From Thecaphora thlaspeos (lineage: Eukaryota > Basidiomycota > Ustilaginomycetes > Urocystidales > Glomosporiaceae), in contig UWYS01000001.1 of assembly GCA_900291925.1 (NCBI GenBank), positions 1,302,001 to 1,366,000 of the forward strand: a stretch of DNA of 64,000 nucleotides, in the 5' to 3' direction. This document shows positions 31,067 through 39,878 of this stretch, piece after piece. Below the pieces are notes generated by a model. That model saw only the letters and a program-made list of their open reading frames with translations, searched no databases and was not told the origin of the DNA. Every line of letters begins with the position of its first letter. The first letter of the stretch is position 1. The translations under genes and the position numbers were made by a program.

Positions 31067-31838
31067 ATGCAAGGCTCAGCGGCGTCTTCTTCGTCGTTTT
31101 CGCCGTTGTGTGCGGCGTCGGCGGCTGCTGCCGCCACCGACTATCCTGCTTCGTCGACTGCCGGTAGCATCCGATCCTCGCACAACGACCTGGCCGAGCT
31201 CACCTTTGCTCCGCTCTCTGAGTCAGCGGCCATCAAGTTCGTCTCGGACCCAGGCGCCGGCGCAAACGTCCTCTTCTCTGGTACCACGCGCGATAGCTTC
31301 CAATGTGAGCTTCCTCTCCGCCGACTAGAATTGTCTACGCTTTGAGACGTCCGGCAGTCGATCTCTGACCTAATTTGTTGCCCGCCTGCCTGCCCGACCC
31401 CCCGTCGCAACAGGCAGAGAAGTGACCCGCCTTGAGTATGAAGCCTACACATGTTTAGCGCTCAAGACGCTCTCGTCCATTCTCGACGCCGTCCACACCT
31501 CGGCTCCCTTTGTCGGCTCTTCACCTTCCACTTCAAAGTCGGACGCACCCGCCCCGTCGCGGATCTCGAAGGCCTACATCTCGCACCGCCTCGGCGTCGT
31601 GCCCGTCGGCGAAACCTCGATCTTAATAGCCGTCTCGTCGCCGCACCGCAAGGAGGCCTTCGTCGTCGCAGAGTGGCTGCTCGAAGAGGTCAAGAAGAAC
31701 GTTGCGATATGGAAGAGAGAGGTGTACGCTGGCGGTGACCAGATCATCGCGGCTGACGGACAAGGCGCGCCAGTTACGGCTGCCACCAGTGGAGGCGGCG
31801 TGTGGAAGGCAAACTTTCCACCGGCTCCTCCTTCATGA
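31067..31838 (+). CDS. Molybdopterin synthase catalytic subunit (MoaE/MOCS2B)
   Basis: Large subunit of molybdopterin synthase, which with the thiocarboxylated small subunit inserts the dithiolene sulfurs into precursor Z for molybdenum cofactor (used by nitrate reductase, sulfite oxidase and xanthine dehydrogenase). Exons 31067-31304 and 31414-31838 (GTGAGC...CAACAG) encode 220 residues. The core is intact: GANVLFSGTTRDSF, then across the intron EVTRLEYEAY, YISHRLGVVPVGE, SPHRKEAF and the active-site block EEVKKNVAIWKRE with the lysines that contact the substrate. N-terminal Ser/Ala-rich extension and C-terminal Gly/Pro tail are variable. It is convergent with the AAA-like gene, stop codons 100 nt apart. 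The small subunit is not in this window. Confidence 0.93.
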
Positions 31839-31938
31839 CCCTTATCCCGACCATTGGGCGCACACGCACAGCCGGAGGATCCCTGTCCGCAACGCAATCA
31901 TAGAATACAGCACGTATACCAACAGACAGATGATCAAT

Positions 31939-34300
31939 CTAGTCATCGCCTTCCTTGCCGTCATCATCAGTGTCTCGGCCCAGCCGCTCGTCGCCACCCA
32001 GAAGCGTCCACGTCTCAAACTCCCTCCCCTTAGCATCCTTCTTGATGAGGAACTTGCCCGCCTCGCCTTGCTCCTTCCAAACCAGCTGCGGTACCGCAAG
32101 AAAGGAGAGCAGGACACATGGACGCTCACAAGGTTCAGCAATCGCCAGCATGACCCGCGACGGGAGACCGGACCGGTAGGACTCACCTCTCGCGTCCTTC
32201 CGAGACTCTCGATGGCCGCAACGCGGTCCATCACCCTCTCGAGCTTGTCGCCGTATCCCTCGGACTCGGCGACGCGTCGGAAGGCCCGCAGCAGCGGCAT
32301 CGAGTCGGCACGGATGTGATGGTGTCGGTCAATGTGGATCACCTGAGAGGGCGCGTGGCGGGACGGCACGTAGGCAGGTGCAAGTAGCTGGTGTCATCAG
32401 CGATCATGCGCTGCGGCTTGTCTCGGCTCGACTCGTACCACTTACGTTGAGATGGTCCAACTCCATGATGTAGTCTGGCCGCGTCATTGTCTGTCTGGCC
32501 TCGCCCCAGGTGAGGTGCGGGTTGGGCACGTCGGCCCCCCTGACATCGGCCTCTTCGTCCATCGATGGGTCGGTCATGGCCGACTCGGTCACCCTCCGGC
32601 GGCTGGACGCTTCGTCATCGTCATCGTCGTCGTCGTTGTCCACCTCGTCGCCGTCGTCGATCCCTTCGGCGTAGCGCGCGTGCTTCGGCTTGATCAGGCT
32701 AATCATCTCAACGCCCGGAACCAAGGCGTTCCGCGCCTTGAACCAGCCCGCCTCTGGGTCGAGCTGGGCCGCCAGGCTGCTGTAATTGTCGTCCTCGCTG
32801 CCCGCAGAAATCGAACCTGGCAGCCTGCCGCCATTCTCGCGCAGCAGCCCTTCGAGCACCTTTTGCTTCTCGGCCAGCTCGCAGAACAGGAGCCAGCTGC
32901 AGGTACTCCACTTCTGCTCGTCCATCACATCGTCATCGTGGCCGTCGATGATGCTCGTCTTGCTGAGCACCCACTGCATGTCGTCCTCGACCAGCTGACG
33001 GGCGGCGCGCAGCATGTCCTTGCGCCTGGCGACCTTGTTGAGCAGTCCGAGCCTTCCACCGCAGATCTCGTAGACCTCGTGGAGCACCTGCGGGTCCTGC
33101 GACGACGGCTTCTCGCCCCAGTACTGCTTGCGGCATCCTCGCAGCACGTTGACCGACTGCTTGCGGGTAAGGTCCTTGAACGACAGCGTGTCCATCCGGT
33201 TCGAGGCCTTGCGCAGCACGTCGTAGACCCAGTAGTCGGCCGTGGTGAAGACGAAAGTCGCGGTCCCGGCCGAGGCCCACTTTTCCGCTCGCTGCTGGAA
33301 TATGTGCAGCAGCTTGGTGCCGTCCTCGTCCCGGGGCAGCAGGTGGGCGCTGTTCATGACGATGATGGCCGGCTTTCCGGTCTTTTGCCTGCGGTTGATG
33401 AGGGCTCGTTCCAGTTTGTGGAGCGCCCGTTCGAGCTGCTGAAAGTAGGACATACCCGAGAGGTCCGAGAGGCCCAGAAGGTTGCCGAGGTAGTCACGGT
33501 TGTTGGAGTAGTTGATGCATTCGGAGAAGCGATCGACGACGATCGAGTGGTCCGGGTGCGCGTCGAAGAAGGCACATCCGTCGGCCTCGATATCGGCCAT
33601 GGCCTCGATAATGGAGGAGGCCTTGCCCGCTCCCTACGTTGCGAGGGGGTGTTGTGGCGATACCGATCTGTCGTCAGCCTTCCCGGTCGTGCTCCGCCTC
33701 TGTCAGTCCGTCATGCGGTGAGCGCGTGCTTACCTTGCTGCCCATGACGAGGAAGTACCTGCCGCTCTCCTTTCCGCCTACGATGCTGGCGATCATCTCG
33801 TCCTCTGGTCTTGACGGTGTGATCTTTACGTGGGCCAGCTGATCTCCGCTCTTTGCGAGGCTGAGGACGGGATCGTAACCGGGGTCGAAAGCGGCCTCCA
33901 TTTTCTTGAGGACGTGTTTCTTGTACCACATCTGGTAGACCATGGCAGCTGCGCCGAGCAGCATAACACCGGCGGAAGCGCCCATCGCAGTCTCCCAGCC
34001 GGTCGAGTTAAAGAAAGCCCGGACATTGCCATCGTCCTCGTCTCGTTCTCCGTCAGAGCGTCGTTGATGCTGCTGTCTTCCCTGCTTCTGCTGCCCATGC
34101 TGCTGACTGTCATGCGGTGGTGGCGTCGGCGACGGCGGATGTGGTGTGGAAGATTGTTGTAAGGTGCGTGAGGAGGCAAAAGCGCGAGCGTGTCGGGTCG
34201 ATGTTGGCGACGCTCGCGGGACCGCTCTGGTGAGTGCTACGGCGGGTCTGCTCAGCGACGAGGCCAAGAGGCGGCTGAATGCTGCAGCATGTGAGGCCAT
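31939..34300 (-). CDS. Mitochondrial AAA-like P-loop protein with winged-helix C terminus
   Basis: Four exons (33734-34300, 32446-33633, 32187-32342, 31939-32085), all phase 0, give 685 residues. The N terminus is an Arg/Ser/Ala presequence (ARAFASSRTLQQ) followed by a disordered Pro/His/Gln stretch and one membrane segment (MGASAGVMLLGAAAMVYQMWY), suggesting inner-membrane anchoring. The P-loop spans exons 1/2: GSKGAGKA (residues 187-194), with Ala where Ser/Thr normally binds magnesium. The Walker B region reads IIVMNSAHLLPRDEDG, with Asn-Ser in place of the acidic pair. A KWASAGTATFVFTTADYWVYDVL strand and LTRKQSVNVLRG sensor-like region follow, then an acidic linker and a C-terminal helical/winged-helix part (DRHHHIRADSMPLLRAFRR). 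Fungal homologues are annotated only as AAA C-terminal winged-helix proteins, so function is unknown. The degenerate motifs suggest weak or no ATPase activity. Confidence 0.78.
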
Positions 34301-34725
34301 ATTAGATGAATCCCTCGCGCTGAGCTGTAGCGGTCTCGGAAGGGATTGAGGAAGGGCAGGCTATGGACAATGGAGGATGGGTCCAGAAGAAAGGGGCGAG
34401 AGGCTGTGCCGTGGGTGCGGCTGGCCTGTCAAAGCCAAAAACTTGCGAAGACGGCCTGGCGCACGGACTGCCGCTCCTCGCAGGCGCAACGGCTCCGAGT
34501 TCGACTTTCCCCGGCCAGCCTCGGACTAGCCGCACCAGCTGCATCAGACGATCACTCCCTGCTAACAGCCAAAGCCCAGAAACTGCAGCGCTCCCTTTCC
34601 CCTTCCTTGGACGGTATCCGCAACCTCGAGATCGACTCCGAATACACCACGCAGGATCGTCCTTTCGACGACCAACTCTCTCTCACCACCTCGGCCAGCA
34701 GACCGTCCGCATATCCGCCTCGGTC
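34301..34725. promoter_or_regulatory. Divergent promoter, AAA-like / MCT-1 genes
   Basis: 425 nt between divergent start codons. An open frame on the + strand runs into the MCT-1 frame without an ATG, so it is leader rather than coding. No clear motif seen. Confidence 0.35.
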
Positions 34726-35527
34726 ATGTCGCTCTTCAAGAAGTTCGATCCCAAGGCCGACGTCGCCTCTTCTACGGCCGTCAAGTCTTCGGTCCAGCGA
34801 GGAATGCGCAACAAGCTGCTCGAGACATATCCAGCCCTCTCGGAGAACGACGGGGCGCTGTTAGAGCAGATCTGGCCCAAAAAGGAACCCATCACGCTCG
34901 TCAAGTTCTCGCGCGAACACGTACAGATGCTCGTGTACAAGGGCGAGGTCCTCTTTTTCCAGCACTTTGACGAACCCTACCTCCCGAGCCTCAAGGTCCT
35001 CCACAGATGTGAGCACGGTCAGGGCGGTCCTTTCCCGTCGGTATGTCCTCACACAGACTTGATCTTCTGACCATGTTGCTCTGTAACCCCGCGCGCACAC
35101 AGATCCGTTCCTCCCCTCGATCCAGGTAGATCGAGGTGCGATCCGCTTCCTCCTCTCTGGCGCCAACATCATGTCGCCAGGTCTCACCTCGGCCGGCGGC
35201 AAGCTCCCTGATCCATCATCAAGTCCAGACGACAAGCCGCTTGAGATCGGCCAGGGCGTAGCGGTGCGCGCGCAGGGCAAGGAGGAGATTGTGGCCGTCG
35301 GCCTAATGAAGATGTCGAGCGAAGAGATCCAAAAGACGGGCAAGGGGATCGGCGTATACAACGTTCACTACATCGGAGGTGAGTAGCGGACACTCCGCCT
35401 TTCGGGAACGACCGAACATTGGACCGAGAGGGGAAAGGGAAGGGCGATGCTGACGCTAGATTCTCCCATTTTCTCTCATGAAACGACAGATGACCTCTGG
35501 ACGACACTGGCTCGAGGCGGACTCTGA
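34726..35527 (+). CDS. TMA20: MCT-1/TMA20 PUA-domain translation factor
   Basis: Homologue of yeast Tma20 and human MCTS1, which with DENR/TMA22 binds the 40S subunit and recycles or reinitiates ribosomes. Exons 34726-35008, 35103-35378 and 35490-35527 (GTGAGC/CACAG and GTGAGT/GACAG introns) encode 198 residues. The N-terminal domain starts MSLFKKFDPKADV and contains VQRGMRNKLLETYP and PKKEPITLVK. The PUA domain has FFQHFDEPYLPSLKVLHRYPFLPSIQVDRGAIRFLL read across intron 1, then SGANIMSPGLTSAG, GQGVAVRAQGKEE and AVGLMKMSSEEI. The last exon adds only DLWTTLARGGL, a short conserved end. Slightly longer than the usual 181 residues because of a Ser/Pro loop in the PUA domain. Confidence 0.93.
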
Positions 35528-35863
35528 CGTCTAGCCTGACACTGTGCGCTTGTCTTGCCTCTTTCTGTACCGACATCATCTCTGAACCAGCACAAAGCAA
35601 AGCATACACCCATCTGCTCGCCCGATAGCACAGGAAAGACTGACGGCTCAAAGGAGATGTGAGCGACGAGGGCGCCTCCTCGGCCGGCGAGGCGGCTCGG
35701 AAAATGAATTTTGAGCTGGCGCCCGTCTGCGTGCCACTCGAGAAGAGGAGCACCCTCTTTTGTCAGCGGCCTCTTGAGACTGCTGTCTATCCAACCCTCT
35801 CCTCTTAACCACCATCGCATCCAACACATAATCGACTCCTTACGCAGCACACCGTATCCAGCC

Positions 35864-37133
35864 ATGTCTACGGCCACCCGCACGACCCTCCACCTACCAC
35901 CGCTACAAGGCGCAGCTTCGGTAGCAGGATCGCTGCGCCTCGCCTCCACCTCTTCGTCGTCCTCGTCCCCACCACCTTCACGCAACGCCGCTCCGGCTTC
36001 AAAGCAGCTCTCGCCGCTCGAGTCGCCCCACAGCTACCTACTTGCAGAGCTGCAGAAGCGCGACCACCCTTCTTTCCTGGCACACTACTTCTACCCTCGT
36101 CACCTTCAGACGCACTACCTAGCGATACGCGCCTTCAACGTCGAGGTAGCATCACTAAAGGATGGCGTGTCCAATGAGTTGCTCGGGCAAATGAGGATGG
36201 GGTGGTGGAGGGAGGCCATCAAGGGAGCTTTCGATGTGAGTATGGGTAGTTGCGGTACGGGCGCACCATCAGAAAGACAAGAGCGTTCCCACTCACGTCT
36301 GTAACGTCCGCACCCACCTTCTCCGACTCGAACAGAACCGACCAGCCAAGCACCCGGTCGTGCTAGCCTTGCGATCGGCGATACACGACCCAGCAGTGCT
36401 CTCATCGCCCTCAGGAGGCCTACTGGAGGACCACTTCCTCCGCATCATCGCCATCCGAGAAGTCGACCTCTCCTCGTCCACCACCACCCCCACGCTCTCG
36501 GAACTTGAGACCTACTCCGAAGCCACCTCGTCGCGGCTCGCCTATCTCTCCCTCAACCTCCTCGGTGTCTCCTCGCCAATCCTCGACGAGCTCTTCTCTC
36601 ACCTCGGCAAAGCGACAGGTCTATGCCTGGCGCTCTCATCCTTGTCTTACCACTCTCACCCGCCACCTTCGGCGCGGAACAGCGTGACAAAAGGAGCGAG
36701 GAAGCTGACGCTACCCTCCGAGATCTTGCAGAGATACGGTGTGGTCGAGGAGGACGTCTTTCGAAACGGCCCACAGGCGAAAGGGTTTAGAGATGCAGTG
36801 TTCGACCTGGCGACGAGGGCCAACGATTACATCATCACTGCGAGGACGATGGTAAAGGAAGAGTTCGGAGGAAGGCTGCCGAACGAGGCCGTCCCGGCGC
36901 TCGTCAACGCTGTGAGTCGACGTGCTTCGTGTAGTCAAGTTTAGTCGTGAGGGCCGAGAAGATCTTTGGCAGCTGACCCGAAGGCGCTTTGCGTCTCACT
37001 CCAGATCCCGGCCAGGTTCTACCTCGACAGACTGCGGCAGGCCGACTTTGACCCATACGCGAGAAACCTGCAGGCCAAGCATTGGAAGCTACCTTGGCAG
37101 ATGTGGCGTGCCAGCCGCACCCGCAACATCTAG
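35864..37133 (+). CDS. NDUFAF6-like mitochondrial complex I assembly factor
   Basis: Squalene/phytoene-synthase-fold protein of the NDUFAF6 group, a mitochondrial factor needed for respiratory complex I assembly. Its prenyl-synthase active site is usually not conserved. Exons 35864-36235, 36336-36911 and 37005-37133 give 358 residues, all phase 0. The N terminus is Ser/Thr/Arg-rich (STATRTTLHLPP, LRLASTSSS), fitting a presequence. Recognisable blocks: SYLLAELQKRDHPSFLAHYFYPRHLQTHYLAIRAFNVEVA, MRMGWWREAIK, LSELETYSEATSSRLAYLSLNLLGV, GKATGLCLAL, LPSEILQRYGV and, in the last exon, PARFYLDRLRQADFDPYA and LPWQMWRA. The aspartate-rich DxxxD motifs of true synthases are absent. It lies downstream of MCT-1 on the same strand but 336 nt away, so it has its own promoter. 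Confidence 0.9.
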
Positions 37134-37451
37134 TGTTTTCTCTTCGCCATCCGCAACAATGCAGACAATCAACATCATCATAGGCAGAACGACAGTTTAT
37201 TGTTACCTACAGAGACTAAATTCTCGACAGAGAGGTGAAATTCACACATGTGAAACGAGGTCTGATCCGAGGCAGAGGTATACTAAGGGGAATCCTTGAC
37301 GAGAGACGAGCAGGAACGCTATTAAGAGAGCGATGGAAGGCGGGTGTGGGCCTAGTTAGTACGTCGACAATCTGAGCAAGTAAAGAATGGTGTGGTGGTG
37401 GTCGAGGGAGGCGAACGAAAAGGGAAGCGAGAGGGAGCGCGGCAAAGCATC

Positions 37452-38960
37452 CTACTTCTCCTGTCCGAGCTTCCGCATGGCAGCGTCGATGACGTGGTTG
37501 GCCGAGTCCTGGAAAGCCTTGCAGATCTCCTCGGGCAGCATCGCAAACTCCGGGACGTCGTCGCACGACACGGCGAGGGAGAAGTCGTTGGCGTACGAGA
37601 TCATGCCCACCGCCATGGTCGCCTTGCCGGGACTGCTGGGTGGCAGGACGTGGTACGAGTAGGCCTCGTGCTGCTCGCCAAAGCGTACCGTCTTGGCGGG
37701 GCCAGGGACGTTTGTCGCGACGTGGTACTCGCTAAAGGCGCGGTAGAAAAATTGTCGCAGTCCTGGGTAATTGGGCAGGTAGGTGATGCGACGCCTGCAG
37801 TAGACGTCAAAGATGTTGAACCACATCTTGGGGAGATGCGAGCGCTTGACTCGGTTCATCTCGCGGTTAATCTGAAGCAGCTGCTGCTCCACGTCGTCCT
37901 CCTGCTCCTTTTCGAAGCAGAACCACGCGACGGTTGCCGTGGTGCGGTTGCTGAGCGACCAGTCGCCGCGCTCGCGCACAGAGATGGGCACAAAGACAGC
38001 GACGCGCTTGTCCTTGACGATGCCCGTCTTGGACGTGCGCTCGGCGGCAATGCGGAGGGCGTGAGCTAGGATGGCGCAGGCGACGTCGTTGAGCGTCAAG
38101 TTGACCTTGTCGGTCGAAAAGGCCTTGCGGATCCGTTTGATATCGTCTATGCTGATGCCTTCGCTGTGGCAGTACAGGTGGTTGGCCGATCGCTCCTTTC
38201 GCTTCTCCTCATAGGTGAACGTCTTGCGCTTGCGGAAGTACAGGCCGCGCATCGTGTGGGCGATGTGCTTCGTCGTCCCCCAAACCGTCGGCTTGACCTC
38301 GCGCTGGCCGGGCTTCTTGACGCCCTGGTTCGAGTCGACCTTGCGCTGGATGTCGCGGATGCCGATGCCCGCCTCGAGCGCGCCAAGGGCGGCGTGGTAG
38401 CTCTGGATCATGCCTTGACCGTCCGAGAAGCAGTGGTGGATCTTGATCATTAGTGCGCTCTGTCCGCCGTCGGCCATGTTGAGACCGTTGACGACAAGCG
38501 CCTCCCAGATCGGCTTGCTGTAGTCGTAGTGGCGGCCGAGGAACTCGCCCGCCAGTTTGTTCAACGCCGCATCGTCGGCCGGCGCAGCGAGGTCGGTCTG
38601 TGAAATGTTCTCCTTGATGTCAAAGTCCGAGACAAAGCGCCAGCGAACCGAGCGGAAGAGGGTACCGGCTTGGAGGCCCTTGCCATACCGCGTTCTGCGG
38701 CCCGGGTCGAACTTGCGGCCTTCCTTGTGCTTTGGCTTCTCAGAGAAGGTGGCGCGAGCCTGTTCCTTTTCGATCCGCTGACTCTTCTTGGGGTCGAGGT
38801 CGACGACGTATCGATACTTGGGGTAGGCCTGGGCAATCGATCCGAAGAAGTTGTCGACCGTCTCGAGGTCGAGCTCGGCCTTGAACATGTAGATGGAGAA
38901 GCACGACGTCGTGTAACCATCGTTCTCCATCAACAGGGCCAGGTTGTCGATGCCCGTCAT
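37452..38960 (-). CDS. Wax ester synthase/diacylglycerol acyltransferase (WS/DGAT)
   Basis: Intronless 502-residue acyltransferase of the bacterial-type WS/DGAT family, which esterifies acyl-CoA to fatty alcohols or diacylglycerol to make storage lipid. The catalytic HHxxxDG motif is present as IHHCFSDGQG (His-His at about 175-176). An N-terminal MTGIDNLALLMENDGY matches the family's opening strand, and ANVPGP-type sequence appears as ATNVPGPAKTVRFG. SISVRERGDWSLSNRTT-like and LNDVACAILAHAL blocks complete the condensation-enzyme fold. The ATG at 38960 follows, after one codon (CCG), a TAA that closes a 300-codon ORF in the same frame (next entry). The catalytic domain is complete from this ATG. 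Such genes are scattered in basidiomycetes. Confidence 0.88.
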   Translation of the reverse strand: MTGIDNLALLMENDGYTTSCFSIYMFKAELDLETVDNFFGSIAQAYPKYRYVVDLDPKKSQRIEKEQARATFSEKPKHKEGRKFDPGRRTRYGKGLQAGTLFRSVRWRFVSDFDIKENISQTDLAAPADDAALNKLAGEFLGRHYDYSKPIWEALVVNGLNMADGGQSALMIKIHHCFSDGQGMIQSYHAALGALEAGIGIRDIQRKVDSNQGVKKPGQREVKPTVWGTTKHIAHTMRGLYFRKRKTFTYEEKRKERSANHLYCHSEGISIDDIKRIRKAFSTDKVNLTLNDVACAILAHALRIAAERTSKTGIVKDKRVAVFVPISVRERGDWSLSNRTTATVAWFCFEKEQEDDVEQQLLQINREMNRVKRSHLPKMWFNIFDVYCRRRITYLPNYPGLRQFFYRAFSEYHVATNVPGPAKTVRFGEQHEAYSYHVLPPSSPGKATMAVGMISYANDFSLAVSCDDVPEFAMLPEEICKAFQDSANHVIDAAMRKLGQEK

Positions 38961-38963
38961 CGG

Positions 38964-39878
38964 TTAGGCGGGGGGCTTGGGCGCCGAGCCTGGTCCAATG
39001 TCGGACTGCTTACTGTTGGGATCGCGCTGGTCGCGGAGGGCGCGTTGCTGGGCGATGAGCATCCGTTTCTTGCTGGGCCCCGTCGGCTTCTCTCCGCGGC
39101 GGACGGCGGCGCCCTGTGCGGCGGCGCTGCCCGGCTCGAGCTCCGCCTCGGCATGCCTCGGGATCTGCTTGCTCTGGCGACGCGAGCATCGCCTGCTATC
39201 GTAGCCATCGGCAGCGTGAGATTGACGTGGCGAGGAACGGTGGTGGTGGTGACGGTGGCCGTCGTCGTCCGGGAGGCCACGGTGCGAAGTGCGGGGCGAG
39301 TGGTGCGGCGTTGCGAGAGGCGAGACTCGAGGAGAATGTTGTTGGCCACGGCGTACGCGAGCCGAGCTCTTGCGTGAAGGCGAGGCGAGACCAGTCTGTC
39401 GCTCGGCGGCCTCCCTGAGCGCGGCGCCCTGCTCTGCAGCGGTGCCGTGGGGATGGTGAGGCGACATGGTCTTGGACGGGCTGCGGGGCGAAGAGGGTGT
39501 AGAGGTGGGCGGCGAGAAGTCCTCTACGTCCGAGGCGGGCAGAGACTCGAGGTAGGCTTGCTTGACGTCTTTGCTGGTGCGCGGCTGGCCAAACTCTTCC
39601 TGGATGGCCTGGATGGACGAGTGGTGCGAGGTGGGCGGCGGTCGGTACTTGCGCGCTCGGTAGAACGGCGGCTGGCGAACGGCGGAAGAGGCGGATGACA
39701 TCCGGCGCTGGCGAGCGTGGTGGTGGTGATCGCTGTCGTCGAAGGAGACGCTGGATGCGGGGGTGGCGGTGGCGGTGGCGGTGGCGGTGGCAGTCGAGGC
39801 GGGCGACGAGGCAGGGGCGGCCCGGGAGGGTCTCAGACACTGGATGGTGGAAGCGAGTCCCATGACTTGGGCTTGCAT
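38964..39878 (-). CDS. Low-complexity ORF in frame with WS/DGAT
   Basis: An uninterrupted frame of about 304 codons from ATG 39878 (or 299 from ATG 39863) to a TAA at 38964-38966. It lies directly upstream of, and in the same frame as, the WS/DGAT start, with one sense codon between. Composition is Ser/Pro/His/Arg-rich with Ala-Thr repeats, plus more ordered pieces that look like real protein: YRARKYRPPPTSHHSSIQAIQEEFG, KQAYLESLPASDVEDF and PSKKRMLIAQQRALRDQRD. It could be an N-terminal extension of the acyltransferase cut off by a nonsense change, a separate upstream cistron, or part of a differently spliced transcript. A good donor (GTAAGC) occurs in its last 20 codons. I cannot choose from sequence alone. 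Confidence 0.5.
   Translation of the reverse strand: MQAQVMGLASTIQCLRPSRAAPASSPASTATATATATATPASSVSFDDSDHHHHARQRRMSSASSAVRQPPFYRARKYRPPPTSHHSSIQAIQEEFGQPRTSKDVKQAYLESLPASDVEDFSPPTSTPSSPRSPSKTMSPHHPHGTAAEQGAALREAAERQTGLASPSRKSSARVRRGQQHSPRVSPLATPHHSPRTSHRGLPDDDGHRHHHHRSSPRQSHAADGYDSRRCSRRQSKQIPRHAEAELEPGSAAAQGAAVRRGEKPTGPSKKRMLIAQQRALRDQRDPNSKQSDIGPGSAPKPPA

Noticed and set aside
38943..39010. An intron removing the stop between the low-complexity ORF and WS/DGAT
   Set aside because: The good donor GTAAGC has no acceptor that restores frame while keeping the conserved MTGIDNLALLME start.
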